Assembly: GCF_028473145.1 (NCBI RefSeq)
Contig: NZ_CP092370.1
Location: 2,232,001-2,296,000 of the forward strand
DNA length: 64,000 nt
Reading direction: 5' to 3'
DNA from: Flavobacterium sp. CBA20B-1
GTDB lineage: Bacteria; Bacteroidota; Bacteroidia; Flavobacteriales; Flavobacteriaceae
The notes under the pieces were generated by a model that was not told the origin of the DNA, ran no database searches, and saw only the letters and a list, made by a program, of their open reading frames with translations. A program made the position numbers and the translations under genes. Shown here piece after piece: positions 17,323 through 26,138 of this stretch. Numbering within the stretch: position 1 is the stretch's first letter; each line of letters begins with the position of its first letter.

Positions 17323-18357
17323 ATGACAAAATTTGCAAAAATTTTGTGGGGGGGAGTAATAGGCCTAACCCTTACAGCATGTACAACCGACAGTGTATTT
17401 GAGGACAATGGTCAAGCAAGTACTTCAGAGCATCCTTCTAATCCCGGTTCACAGTATGCAACTTATAGCATGTCTGATTCTTATGAGTCGCCATGGGATA
17501 TTGATTCATTGTATAAAGTTAAATACGAATTATACAGCGGTACAATGAACGACGGTGTACACGTCCGGGTAACCCCTTATATAGGTTTGGCATATTATGA
17601 TGGTGCTAATGATGGTTTTTACAATACCCCAACAGGTGGGTTTAACTTGGCAAGTGGTGCCTATCCAAATCTTTTTGCCAGTGGAAATGAATACGGCGAT
17701 TATGTACAAGCAAATCCTATTGTATTAACACAAGTGCCTGGTACAGGTTGGTACACCCACGAGTTGTGGGTGCAACATGATGAAGATCATTGCCCGTTAG
17801 TAAACATACCAGTGGGTATTAATTATAATTTAAACAGTATTGGTTTTGATATTATAAACAATGATATTGTACAACCTATGCAGCTAGGGTATCCATTACC
17901 TGCACCACCACCTGCTGGTACAAGTGCAGAAGAACGCTTGTTGCGCGAGTATGGCAAAGTGTTTTATTACAAAGTAGAGTTTGGTACCGATATGTATAAT
18001 TTTGACCCCGATGCGTATTATGTATTAGCCCTAGAGAATAATAGTATTAATGACGATTGGTCTCTAATGGGGCTTTCAGATGTACCTTTTGGCAGCGATT
18101 TATTATATCACGATAGCCCCAGTGGTGTAAGCACAAAGGAAATTGTTGTTAATCCCGATACGTTTACAGGTTCAGACCCTATGAACGTGAGTTCAGGACA
18201 GTTGTTTGGTACTGCTACCCTCGGCAGTGGCACTGGTATTCGCAAAATAACTACCGTGCCGTTTTATGATGAGTGGGTTCAAATTCCGGCTCTTACCGGT
18301 CCTTGGGTGCCAAAACCTAATAGACAACCTCGTGGAGTAAAAATTTATATAGAGTAA
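17323..18357 (+). CDS. Cassette lipoprotein 2, intact
   Basis: The protein has 344 residues. The signal peptide runs MTKFAKILWGGVIGLTLTAC with the lipid cysteine at residue 20. The poly-G tract that disrupts the two paralogues is here 7 G followed by A, so the frame is open and the tract is shorter and interrupted. The mature protein has a low-complexity linker (TTDSVFEDNGQAST), then the family blocks SPWDI, RVTPYIGLAYYDGANDG, EYGDYVQANPIVL, THEL, DHCPL, YGKVFYYKVEFG and KEIVVN. I do not recognise the fold. The following T9SS gene starts 11 nt later, so the pair is probably co-expressed and may act together at the surface. Confidence 0.85.
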   Translation: MTKFAKILWGGVIGLTLTACTTDSVFEDNGQASTSEHPSNPGSQYATYSMSDSYESPWDIDSLYKVKYELYSGTMNDGVHVRVTPYIGLAYYDGANDGFYNTPTGGFNLASGAYPNLFASGNEYGDYVQANPIVLTQVPGTGWYTHELWVQHDEDHCPLVNIPVGINYNLNSIGFDIINNDIVQPMQLGYPLPAPPPAGTSAEERLLREYGKVFYYKVEFGTDMYNFDPDAYYVLALENNSINDDWSLMGLSDVPFGSDLLYHDSPSGVSTKEIVVNPDTFTGSDPMNVSSGQLFGTATLGSGTGIRKITTVPFYDEWVQIPALTGPWVPKPNRQPRGVKIYIE

Positions 18358-18367
18358 ATAGTTAACT

Positions 18368-19465
18368 ATGAAAAAGATTCTCCTTATTATAACCACCTTG
18401 TTAGGCGTTTATAACTTAACTGCCCAAGTACTCTACATCGAAAATTTTAACAGTTATCCTGTGGGAAATATAGGCACCGATTATAACGGCACGGTACCCG
18501 GTGTAGGCGGTTGGTTTACCAAATCCGAAAATAAACCTATCTACAATACGCCGCTTACCAATAACGATTATAAAATTGTAGCCGAAGCCAACAAAGGGAA
18601 TGTTGCACAAATAGGACCCCTTACCAAAAAAGGTGAATGGACACGTACTTTATTCCGTACCGATATCAACCCCTATTGGCAACAACGCACAGCAGGTAAT
18701 AATGTTTTTAAGTGCAGTTTTGATTTGTATGTAGATGATAGTTATATCAGTTCCACTCCTCCATCTGATCCAATACGTATAATTTTATACAGCAAGGAAG
18801 GAGGGTTGACTAGGTTTTCATATGATCCTGATCATCATAGTTTTATGGCTGGTTTTGATTTTTCTAGGGGTAATTTTAATCGCGGAAGTGGTGAAGCTGT
18901 AGTGGTAAGTCCCGGCACCCCCTTACAACCGCCACCAAATGGCAGTTGGATTACTGTAGAAATGTATATAGATTATGATAACAACAAAGCGTATTTCAGC
19001 ATACCAACTTTAAACTATACGAATGTTAAAAACATTGCATTTACTTTAGAGCTGGGTGGTTTAGATACCGAGGGCAACCCCTTGCCTGATGACAGCCCTG
19101 TTGAATTAGTGTTTTTTTACACGAAGTCTGGCGATGTTGATGGTACTTTTTATACCCCAAAAATAGATAACATTAATTTAGTAGCTCAAAACACGGTACC
19201 CACTTTAGCTACTACCGAGCAGTTAGCAGAAAAATTTAATTTATACCCCAACCCAGCAAACAGCGTGGTAAACATCACTAATGCCGAAAATATGCAGATA
19301 CAGCAAATCACGGTGTATGATGTTGCAGGCAAACAGTTAAGCACCAAAAACTACAACAACGAAATCGAAATACAATTAAATGTAGAACATTTAGCAAGCG
19401 GCACATATATGCTGCATTTGCAAACGAATCAGGGTACAGCGGTTAAAAAACTGGTGAAGAAATAG
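18368..19465 (+). CDS. T9SS-secreted ConA-like surface protein, cassette 2
   Basis: The protein has 365 residues with a signal peptide (MKKILLIITTLLGVYNLTAQ). A ConA-like beta domain follows, with VLYIENFNSYPVGN, GTVPGVGGWFTK, YWQQRTAGNNVFK and a second-half strand pair WITVEMYIDYDNNKAYFSIP. The type A T9SS C-terminal domain starts FNLYPNPANSVVNITN. Its N-terminal domain is closest to unit 3, but its sorting domain is nearly identical to unit 1, a mosaic pattern. It should be exported by the T9SS machinery, which is not encoded in this window. Confidence 0.85.
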   Translation: MKKILLIITTLLGVYNLTAQVLYIENFNSYPVGNIGTDYNGTVPGVGGWFTKSENKPIYNTPLTNNDYKIVAEANKGNVAQIGPLTKKGEWTRTLFRTDINPYWQQRTAGNNVFKCSFDLYVDDSYISSTPPSDPIRIILYSKEGGLTRFSYDPDHHSFMAGFDFSRGNFNRGSGEAVVVSPGTPLQPPPNGSWITVEMYIDYDNNKAYFSIPTLNYTNVKNIAFTLELGGLDTEGNPLPDDSPVELVFFYTKSGDVDGTFYTPKIDNINLVAQNTVPTLATTEQLAEKFNLYPNPANSVVNITNAENMQIQQITVYDVAGKQLSTKNYNNEIEIQLNVEHLASGTYMLHLQTNQGTAVKKLVKK

Positions 19466-19611
19466 TTTTTTTTCTGTATAATGTAGATTGTATTGCTGTA
19501 GAATGTAGAATAAATTTGTGTAAAAATAGCAAACTATAGTAGAGTAACTTTGGCAAAGATTAAAAAAACGTATCGCCTTGGTGTTTAAGTAATATTTTTG
19601 ATGTAGAAACC

Positions 19612-19645
19612 AACTCCTTGCTTGTTTATATGGAAAGGAGTTTTA
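19612..19645 (+). terminator. Terminator after cassette unit 2
   Basis: AACTCCTT and AAGGAGTT form an 8-bp stem around a 15-nt loop and are followed by TTATATTT. The TATATTTA that follows could be the -7 box of the next gene. Confidence 0.5.
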
Positions 19646-19675
19646 TATTTACACCAAATTTGAAAGTTTATACTT

Positions 19676-20380
19676 ATGAAAAAAATAATCTTGGCAACCC
19701 TGCTTGCAGGCTGTTTTACATTCAATTCATGTGATAAAGAAAAAGAGCTAACTACAAATGCTGTTTATCTTCCGGCAAAAATTTACGGCGACAGTGGTCC
19801 GGTTACTTTTAAATACGATGATAAAAATAGAATTGTCGAGATGAAAGAAGGCGATTCTAACTATACCATTACTACTACACTTAACTATACCGGTGATTTA
19901 GTAACTTCGGCAAAAGTTGAAGAAATTACCACAGAAAATACCTATACCACTAACTACATGTTTACCTATGAAGGTGGTAAGGTACTAATTTCTTATAATG
20001 ACGACCCCGAACCTGTAGATGTTTTTTCTATTGATGACAAAGGTAAATTGATAGGATACGACGGCGGGTCAATCTCTTATGATAACATAGGAAATATAAA
20101 AAAAGTAACCAATCCCTACGAGGAATATACTTTTGAATACGATACAAAAAACGGTGTCTTTAAAAATGTAAAAACGCCGCAATGGGTGTATGTTTATTTG
20201 TTAGACGATTACTTTTTATACATGGTTAACAACGGTGTAAAAATAGAGTATAAAGATTTAGAATCATCAGAAAACCACACCCAAATAATCGACTATACAT
20301 ACAATGCCGATCATTTTCCCGAAAAAATAATGTTCTCAAACGAAGATTATTACATAAAAGTAGAATACACAAAAAAGTAA
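19676..20380 (+). CDS. Lipoprotein with YD-type repeats, unknown function
   Basis: The protein has 234 residues. The signal peptide has its lipid cysteine at residue 19 (FNSCDKEK). The mature part has strand repeats of the type FKYDDKNRIVEM, LNYTGDLV, FTYEGGKV, SYDNIGNIKKV and FEYDTKNGVF. This is the YD/RHS-like beta pattern seen in Bacteroidota DUF4595-type lipoproteins. No enzymatic motif is visible. It is a single-gene unit between the cassette terminator and the terminator at 20402. Confidence 0.75.
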   Translation: MKKIILATLLAGCFTFNSCDKEKELTTNAVYLPAKIYGDSGPVTFKYDDKNRIVEMKEGDSNYTITTTLNYTGDLVTSAKVEEITTENTYTTNYMFTYEGGKVLISYNDDPEPVDVFSIDDKGKLIGYDGGSISYDNIGNIKKVTNPYEEYTFEYDTKNGVFKNVKTPQWVYVYLLDDYFLYMVNNGVKIEYKDLESSENHTQIIDYTYNADHFPEKIMFSNEDYYIKVEYTKK

Positions 20381-20401
20381 TCAAATTCAATTCATATAAT
20401 T

Positions 20402-20431
20402 AAAAACTTGCCCAATTCGGCAAGTTTTTTT
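20402..20431 (+). terminator. Terminator upstream of the prolyl oligopeptidase gene
   Basis: AAAAACTTGCC and GGCAAGTTTTT form an 11-bp stem around CAATTC and are followed by T residues. Confidence 0.85.
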
Positions 20432-20458
20432 ATTTTGCAGAACATCAACAATACCATC

Positions 20459-22573
20459 ATGAAAAAATTAGTATGTTCTATTTTTATCGCTTCTGTTATT
20501 TTTTCACAAAGCGTAAATGCCCAAAATAAAACAATGAAATATCCCCAAACTGCAAAAAAGGAAGTTATAGACACCTATTTTAACAACCAAGTGTCAGATC
20601 CATACCGTTGGTTAGAAGACGACCGCTCTGCCGAAACTGCTGCTTGGGTTACGGCGCAAAACCAAGTAACTTTTGCTTATTTAGATCAAATTCCCTATCG
20701 CGATCAATTGCGAAAACAACTAACCGAAAAATGGAACTACGAAAAAATCAGCGCTCCGTTTGTAGAAGGTGATTACACCTATTATTTTAAGAACGATGGT
20801 TTGCAAAATCAATCCGTTTTGTATCGAAAAGACCAATCGGGCAAAGAAGAAATCTTTTTAGATCCGAATACGTTTTCTAAAGATGGAACCACCTCATTGG
20901 CCGATGTTTCGTTTACCGAAGATGGAAGCTTAGTTGCTTATGCCATTTCAGAAGGCGGCAGCGATTGGCGCAAAATCATTGTTTTAAATGCAAAAGACAA
21001 ATCGGTAATTGGTGATACACTAGTCGATGTGAAATTTTCGGGAATCAGCTGGTACAAAAACGAAGGTTTTTACTATTCAAGCTATGACAAACCAACCGGA
21101 TCCGAGCTTTCTGCCAAAACCGATCAACACAAATTATATTACCATCAATTAAATACACCTCAAAAAAACGATCAAGTGGTTTTTGGCGAAAAATACAAAC
21201 GCCGTTATGTGGGCGGATATGTTACAAACGATCAAAAATACTTGATTGTTACAGCTGCAAATGCCACATCGGGTAACGAATTGTATATTAAAGATCTTAC
21301 AAAAGCAAACAGCCAAGTGCAAACCGTTATCACAGGTTTTGACAATGATTATTCAGTGGTTGATTCAAAAGATGGAAAAATTTATATCGAAACCAACCTG
21401 AATGCTCCAAACCGAAAATTAATGGTGGTAGATGCGGTAAAAATTGTGAACTTAGATGCGTGGGAAGACCTCATTATAGAAGCAAATAATGTACTGGATT
21501 TATCAAAAGCGGGCGGTTATTTTTTTGCGCATTATATGAAAGATGCCGTTTCGGTGGTAGAACAATTTGATTATTCGGGGAAATTCATCCGCACCATTGA
21601 ATTGCCCGGCTTGGGAACCGCAAGTGGTTTCAGCGATAAAAAAGATGCCACAGAATTGTACTATTCGTTTACCAACTACATTACGCCAGGTACCATTTAT
21701 AAAATGAATATTGCTGCGGGAACATCGCAAGTGTATCAACAGCCAAAAGTGAAGTTCAACTCAAGCGATTATGAATCAAAACAAGTTTTTTATACATCTA
21801 AAGACGGTACAAAAGTACCCATGATGATTACCTATAAAAAAGGAACAAAGTTAGACGGAACCAACCCAACCATGTTGTATGCTTACGGAGGTTTTAATGT
21901 TTCGTTAACGCCAAGTTTTAGTGTGGCCAATGCCGTTTGGTTAGAAAATGGCGGCGTTTATGCCGTAGCGAATTTGCGTGGAGGTGGTGAATACGGTAAA
22001 AAGTGGCACAATGCCGGAACCAAAATGCAAAAGCAAAATGTGTTCGATGATTTTATTGCAGCCGCAGAATATTTAATAAAAGAAAAATACACATCTAGCG
22101 AAAAACTGGCAATCCGTGGTGGATCAAACGGTGGATTGTTGGTTGGTGCAACCATGACCCAACGACCAGATTTAATGAAGGTAGCTTTACCGGCTGTCGG
22201 CGTTTTAGATATGTTGCGTTACCACACATTTACCGCAGGTGCAGGCTGGGCTTACGATTACGGAACGGCTGAAGATTCTAACGAAATGTTTAATTATTTA
22301 AAAGGATATTCGCCGGTTCATAACGTAAAAGCTGGTGTTTCGTATCCGGCAACTATGGTTACAACAGGCGACCATGACGACCGAGTTGTTCCTGCACACA
22401 GTTTTAAATTCGCTGCCGAATTACAAGAGAAAAATGCGGGTAACAATCCAATGTTAATTCGTATTGATGTAAATGCAGGTCACGGTGCAGGAAAATCGGT
22501 GCAGCAAACCATTAACGAAAATGCCGATATACAAGCATTTACTTTGTGGAATATGGGCGTTACGAAGTTGTAA
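20459..22573 (+). CDS. Prolyl oligopeptidase (S9A family)
   Basis: The protein has 704 residues and cleaves peptides after proline. It has a Sec signal peptide ([22 protein letters not shown]), so it is periplasmic or outside the cytosol. A seven-bladed beta-propeller (about residues 70-430) precedes the catalytic alpha/beta-hydrolase domain. The serine is in [12 protein letters not shown], the acidic residue in [15 protein letters not shown] and the histidine in [10 protein letters not shown]. The [10 protein letters not shown] and [12 protein letters not shown] blocks are family hallmarks. The start at 20459 is chosen because codons upstream lie in the terminator and add no signal sequence. 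It is a single gene between two terminators. Confidence 0.95.
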   Translation: MKKLVCSIFIASVIFSQSVNAQNKTMKYPQTAKKEVIDTYFNNQVSDPYRWLEDDRSAETAAWVTAQNQVTFAYLDQIPYRDQLRKQLTEKWNYEKISAPFVEGDYTYYFKNDGLQNQSVLYRKDQSGKEEIFLDPNTFSKDGTTSLADVSFTEDGSLVAYAISEGGSDWRKIIVLNAKDKSVIGDTLVDVKFSGISWYKNEGFYYSSYDKPTGSELSAKTDQHKLYYHQLNTPQKNDQVVFGEKYKRRYVGGYVTNDQKYLIVTAANATSGNELYIKDLTKANSQVQTVITGFDNDYSVVDSKDGKIYIETNLNAPNRKLMVVDAVKIVNLDAWEDLIIEANNVLDLSKAGGYFFAHYMKDAVSVVEQFDYSGKFIRTIELPGLGTASGFSDKKDATELYYSFTNYITPGTIYKMNIAAGTSQVYQQPKVKFNSSDYESKQVFYTSKDGTKVPMMITYKKGTKLDGTNPTMLYAYGGFNVSLTPSFSVANAVWLENGGVYAVANLRGGGEYGKKWHNAGTKMQKQNVFDDFIAAAEYLIKEKYTSSEKLAIRGGSNGGLLVGATMTQRPDLMKVALPAVGVLDMLRYHTFTAGAGWAYDYGTAEDSNEMFNYLKGYSPVHNVKAGVSYPATMVTTGDHDDRVVPAHSFKFAAELQEKNAGNNPMLIRIDVNAGHGAGKSVQQTINENADIQAFTLWNMGVTKL

Positions 22574-22601
22574 CAGTTTTATTAAATGTTAAATAAAATT
22601 T

Positions 22602-22628
22602 AAGTCACCGTTTTGCGGTGACTTTTTT
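22602..22628 (+). terminator. Terminator of the prolyl oligopeptidase gene
   Basis: AAGTCACCG and CGGTGACTT form a 9-bp perfect stem, followed by TTTT. Confidence 0.85.
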
Positions 22629-22658
22629 AATTAAATTTAGTTTCTAAAAACTTAACTT

Positions 22659-23303
22659 ATGCGCAAAATTTTACTTTTATTGATGCTGTTTTCATTTTGC
22701 TCAACAACTTTATCAGCACAAAACAAAAATGATGAAACCACATTAGATGAATTAATTATTAATTCAAAAACAAAAAAGAAAATAAAAAAGTTAAAAATAA
22801 AAGGCTTTCCTTTTTACGGTTACTATAATCAGAATGAATCAATTGTTACAGGAATAAATAATCCTCCTAAAGGTAAAGTAAAATCAGTGGTGTTCAATTT
22901 TAACAATCGTTATACAAGATTTGTTGGGCAAAATATAGAACAGGTTAATATAAGCTATTTGGATATGGAATTTGGCATATTGGTATATGAAATGAATGAT
23001 AGATATCAACTTGGAAATATAGTGAGTGATTGTGAAGTAAAATTTTTCGTTTCAAAAGATCATAAAGGAGATTTTAAAGTTGATGTATCTGAAATTGATT
23101 TTCCTGAAGGGCGTTTTTTTATAGGTATAAAAGTGTTGTCTGAAACCTACAAAAACGGTGTAGGTAGTTTTTATGTGATGATGTGTGATAATGATGAAAG
23201 TGTATCTTACAGAACACATAAAAATCATAAAGAATCAAATAAAAATGTTTTTTATAATTTAAACGATGGACACTTAAAAATGACATTAGAAATAGAACAG
23301 TAA
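22659..23303 (+). CDS. Small secreted protein of unknown function
   Basis: The protein has 214 residues with a signal peptide (MRKILLLLMLFSFCSTTLSAQ). The mature N-terminus is lysine-rich (residues 35-50, KTKKKIKKLKIKG); the rest is beta-rich with repeated phrases such as KSVVFNFNNRY, NISYLDMEFGILVYEMN and FFIGIKVLS. Bacteroidota 'secreted carboxypeptidase-like' domains look similar, but no specific family is recognised. It is bounded by terminators on both sides, so it is a single transcription unit. Confidence 0.7.
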   Translation: MRKILLLLMLFSFCSTTLSAQNKNDETTLDELIINSKTKKKIKKLKIKGFPFYGYYNQNESIVTGINNPPKGKVKSVVFNFNNRYTRFVGQNIEQVNISYLDMEFGILVYEMNDRYQLGNIVSDCEVKFFVSKDHKGDFKVDVSEIDFPEGRFFIGIKVLSETYKNGVGSFYVMMCDNDESVSYRTHKNHKESNKNVFYNLNDGHLKMTLEIEQ

Positions 23304-23310
23304 CAAAAAA

Positions 23311-23332
23311 ATCCATCGTTTGCGCGATGGAT
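23311..23332. terminator. Bidirectional terminator
   Basis: ATCCATCG and CGATGGAT form an 8-bp stem between convergent genes, with A-rich sequence on the left and TTTCTATTT on the right. Confidence 0.75.
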
Positions 23333-23336
23333 GTTT

Positions 23337-23573
23337 CTATTTAGAAGGTTTGTCGCCGTTTGCCAGCGAAAATTTCATTGATTTTTTTGGATACTGCTCC
23401 ACACTAATATCGCTAGGGTTGTTAATCAATTTTTTAATACTTATTTTATCGCCCAGCTTAAAATTAGCTTCGGTAAATTTATAATCCAACAAATAAGGTC
23501 CGCAGAAATAATTTCCTTTTTCATCTTTTTCAATGATGCCTTGGTATAAACCTTCTTTCGTTTCTTTCCCCAT
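23337..23573 (-). CDS. Small conserved-looking cytosolic protein, unknown function
   Basis: The protein has 78 residues and no signal peptide. It looks like a single beta-barrel-type domain: EGLYQGIIEKDEKGNYFCGPYLLDYKFTEANFKLGDKISIKKL. A TATCTTTG box (23592-23599 on the complement) lies just upstream, and a bidirectional terminator follows. This argues that it is a real gene rather than an antisense frame. Function unknown. Confidence 0.65.
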   Translation of the reverse strand: MGKETKEGLYQGIIEKDEKGNYFCGPYLLDYKFTEANFKLGDKISIKKLINNPSDISVEQYPKKSMKFSLANGDKPSK

Positions 23574-23591
23574 AACGTTTTATTTAAAGTG

Positions 23592-23599
23592 CAAAGATA
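23592..23599 (-). promoter_or_regulatory. -7 promoter element for the small 78-residue protein gene
   Basis: On the minus strand this reads TATCTTTG, an exact TAnnTTTG match, 18 nt before the ATG at 23573. Confidence 0.55.
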
Positions 23600-23679
23600 A
23601 AGACTATTTGTGATTAAACAGCGTTATATGAATGTTCAAATAAAATGTTTTATATTTATTATCCATTAAATTCAAAATT

Positions 23680-24591
23680 ATGAAAACACTATTACTATTT
23701 TTTAGCCTACTATGTATATCAAATATCCATGCCCAAACCTACCGCGATTCTTTAGCATCACAGATTATTCACAATTTTCCAAAAGACGAAACAACCTATC
23801 AAAAATTAAAAGCTGATATTAAAGAGTTAGAAAAATTAGAAGAAAAACCAAATCCCGAAATTTTACATTCAAAATTATCATCAATTTATAAGTTTAAGGA
23901 TATTGATTATTTTAAAGAAATTTTAACGTTATTGACAAGATATTACGGATATAATGTTTCTTATCTTTCAGGGAAAGAGAATTACTACGAATCAATTATA
24001 TATGGAAATTTATCAAATTGGTTTAAAGAAATGTATATTAAAAATCACAGTGAATGGCTAAGCGAAAATCTTGATAAACAAAAAACTATTTTTGAATTGA
24101 ATACTTTGGCAGATAAAGATCAGATAGTAAATGGTATTTCCACAGATATATATCAATCTTTGAAATTAAATGAAGAGCAGAAACAAATCATTGATAACAT
24201 TTTAGATAAACATTCATTTAACAACGCACAAATTTTATTGGATATATCATCAAAAATAGGTTCATTACCTACTGGTAATTCTTTTTCTCTAATACAAAAA
24301 GATTATGGTTATGTTGAGCTCCATAACTTACAAAGAGTAAATAATTTTGAAAAACTTTGGACTTCATTTTATCCCTTATATAAAACTTCTTATCTTAATA
24401 AAGATATTTCTTCCATCAAGTTTAGGACAATAGATTTCACAAAATACAGACACGATGGGAAGCAAATATTTAATTTGATAAAAATTGAGGATTTTCACGA
24501 AAGTTGGCGTAACAATCCAAACGATAAAGATATTCCGTTGGCAGATCCCGAACAAACCAAGAAATTAAGACAAGAATTAGGGTGGGAATAA
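23680..24591 (+). CDS. Secreted protein of unknown function
   Basis: The protein has 303 residues with a signal peptide (MKTLLLFFSLLCISNIHAQ). The mature part is largely helical and charged (KLKADIKELEKLEEKPNPEIL, then a YYESIIYGNLSNWF block), ending in a short acidic tail KLRQELGWE. No motif suggests an enzyme. It is preceded by an AT-rich region and followed by the alcohol dehydrogenase gene with an 84-nt gap. Confidence 0.7.
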   Translation: MKTLLLFFSLLCISNIHAQTYRDSLASQIIHNFPKDETTYQKLKADIKELEKLEEKPNPEILHSKLSSIYKFKDIDYFKEILTLLTRYYGYNVSYLSGKENYYESIIYGNLSNWFKEMYIKNHSEWLSENLDKQKTIFELNTLADKDQIVNGISTDIYQSLKLNEEQKQIIDNILDKHSFNNAQILLDISSKIGSLPTGNSFSLIQKDYGYVELHNLQRVNNFEKLWTSFYPLYKTSYLNKDISSIKFRTIDFTKYRHDGKQIFNLIKIEDFHESWRNNPNDKDIPLADPEQTKKLRQELGWE

Positions 24592-24675
24592 AATCATCAA
24601 AAAAAATTAAGTAAACATTTTTACATCAAAATAAATCTTTCCCTAACTTTATAAAATCAAACATTCAATAAAAAA

Positions 24676-25713
24676 ATGGCAACAAAAGCTTATGCAGCCT
24701 TTAATGCGGTAGATCCGCTGGGTGCTCACACTATAGAAAGAAGAACTTTAAACGCAAAAGACGTTTTTATAAAAATAGAATATTGCGGCGTTTGCCACAG
24801 CGATTTGCATACAGCGAAATCCGATTGGGGACCAACAAATTATCCGGCTGTACCGGGGCATGAAATCGTTGGTCGAGTGGAAGCTGTGGGCAGCGAAGTA
24901 TCAAAATTTAAAGTCGGCGATATTGTGGGCGTTGGCTGCATGGTAGAATCGTGCCAGCATTGTCATTCATGCGATCAAGGTTTAGAGCAGTATTGCGAAA
25001 ACGGTTTTACAGGAACCTACAATTCTAAAAATTCCAAATACAGCGGCATTACTTATGGTGGATATTCAGAAAACATTGTGGTAGAAGAAGATTTTGTGTT
25101 AAATGTGCCAACCAATCTTCCGCTGGAAAATGTTGCACCTTTATTGTGTGCCGGTATCACAACTTGGTCGCCATTGCGTCATTGGAACGTAAAAAAAGGC
25201 GATAAAGTGGGCATTGTTGGTTTAGGTGGTTTGGGTCACATGGGCGTTAAATTTGCCAAAGCAATGGGTGCGCAGGTGGTGATGATTACAACATCTGAAG
25301 CAAAAGGCGAAGATGCCATGAAATTAGGAGCCGATGAGGTGGTGATTTCTAAAGATGCCGACCAAATGAAGCAGCACGCCTACAGTTTTGATTTTCTGTT
25401 GAACACCATTCCGGTAACGCATGATGTAAATCCGTATTTGTTGTTGTTAAAACTCGATAAAACCATGTGTATGGTGGGTGCTATTGAACCATTTCCAATT
25501 CACGGCGGCGTGTTGATCAACAAACGCAGAAACATTGCTGGATCATTAATCGGGGGCATTAAAGAAACACAGGAAATGCTTGATTTTTGTGGCGAACACG
25601 GCATTGTTTCAGAAGTTGAAGTAATCAATATGCACGAAATTAACGAGGCTTATGTTCGCATGCAGAAATCGGATGTGAAATACCGTTTTGTAATTGATAT
25701 GAAAACGCTGTAA
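24676..25713 (+). CDS. Zinc-dependent alcohol dehydrogenase (YahK/cinnamyl-alcohol-dehydrogenase group)
   Basis: The protein has 345 residues and is a medium-chain dehydrogenase that interconverts alcohols and aldehydes with NAD(P)H. Catalytic zinc ligands are Cys37 and the GHE at 61-62; the structural zinc set is C93, C96, C99, C107. The Rossmann motif GLGGLGHMGVKFAKAMG lies near residue 180. The overall pattern (CGVCHSDLHTAKSDWGPTNYP, CGEHGIVSEVEVI) matches the YahK/CAD subfamily, which favours NADPH and aldehyde reduction. Cytosolic. The physiological substrate cannot be read from the sequence. Confidence 0.93.
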   Translation: MATKAYAAFNAVDPLGAHTIERRTLNAKDVFIKIEYCGVCHSDLHTAKSDWGPTNYPAVPGHEIVGRVEAVGSEVSKFKVGDIVGVGCMVESCQHCHSCDQGLEQYCENGFTGTYNSKNSKYSGITYGGYSENIVVEEDFVLNVPTNLPLENVAPLLCAGITTWSPLRHWNVKKGDKVGIVGLGGLGHMGVKFAKAMGAQVVMITTSEAKGEDAMKLGADEVVISKDADQMKQHAYSFDFLLNTIPVTHDVNPYLLLLKLDKTMCMVGAIEPFPIHGGVLINKRRNIAGSLIGGIKETQEMLDFCGEHGIVSEVEVINMHEINEAYVRMQKSDVKYRFVIDMKTL

Positions 25714-25765
25714 GCAAACAATAATAAAATGTTTTTGTTCGTTATTGCTTTAAAAATAGGATATT

Positions 25766-25969
25766 ATGAAAAAAGCAGTTATAAACATTTTGGCATTGGC
25801 TTCGGTACTTACAACAGCAGGTTTTTTGTTAGACGGCGATGCTAAAGACCCAAGCGTATTAACGCGCATTACAGAATATGTTGCAATGCTAACTATTATT
25901 TTTACCATTTTATCCGGATTTTATTTCGGAACAAAATTGCTCATGAAGCACCTGCAAATTACAAAATAA
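25766..25969 (+). CDS. Small two-helix membrane protein
   Basis: The protein has 67 residues. Two hydrophobic segments (residues about 3-22 and 40-60) flank a short acidic/polar loop (DGDAKDPSVLTR). This is typical of small inner-membrane proteins of unknown function. It has its own ATG 52 nt after the dehydrogenase and a strong terminator 8 nt after its stop, which supports it being a genuine gene. Confidence 0.6.
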   Translation: MKKAVINILALASVLTTAGFLLDGDAKDPSVLTRITEYVAMLTIIFTILSGFYFGTKLLMKHLQITK

Positions 25970-25976
25970 ATACATG

Positions 25977-26003
25977 AACCGCCTTTTATAAGGCGGTTTT
26001 TTT
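25977..26003 (+). terminator. Terminator after the small membrane protein gene
   Basis: AACCGCCTT and AAGGCGGTT form a 9-bp stem around a 4-nt loop, followed by a run of T. Confidence 0.85.
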
Positions 26004-26039
26004 ATACAGCTTTTCCATTAATAAACCATCAAAATATTC

Positions 26040-26071
26040 AAAAAGCTAAAAAGAAATTTTTAGCTTTTTTT
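26040..26071 (+). terminator. Repeat-leader hairpin 3
   Basis: AAAAAGCTAAAAA and TTTTTAGCTTTTT with a GAAA loop, followed by T; the same hairpin as at 14846 and 17221. Confidence 0.65.
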
Positions 26072-26078
26072 GTTTTAT

Positions 26079-26093
26079 TTAACAACATGTTAA
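26079..26093 (+). promoter_or_regulatory. Conserved palindrome in cassette leader 3
   Basis: TTAACAACATGTTAA, the same as at 14887 and 17262, 45 nt before the lipoprotein ATG. Confidence 0.45.
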
Positions 26094-26138
26094 ATTTTTT
26101 ATTATATTTACAATTCGGTTAACTTAAATATAATAATT

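Larger units (their letters stand above)
17150..19560. repeat. Cassette unit 2 (lipoprotein + T9SS cargo)
   Basis: Second copy of the cassette, directly after unit 1. It has the glyS scar, the hairpin leader (17221-17254), the palindrome TTAACAACATGTTAA (17262-17276), an in-frame lipoprotein, a T9SS protein and the conserved tail to about 19560. Confidence 0.8.
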
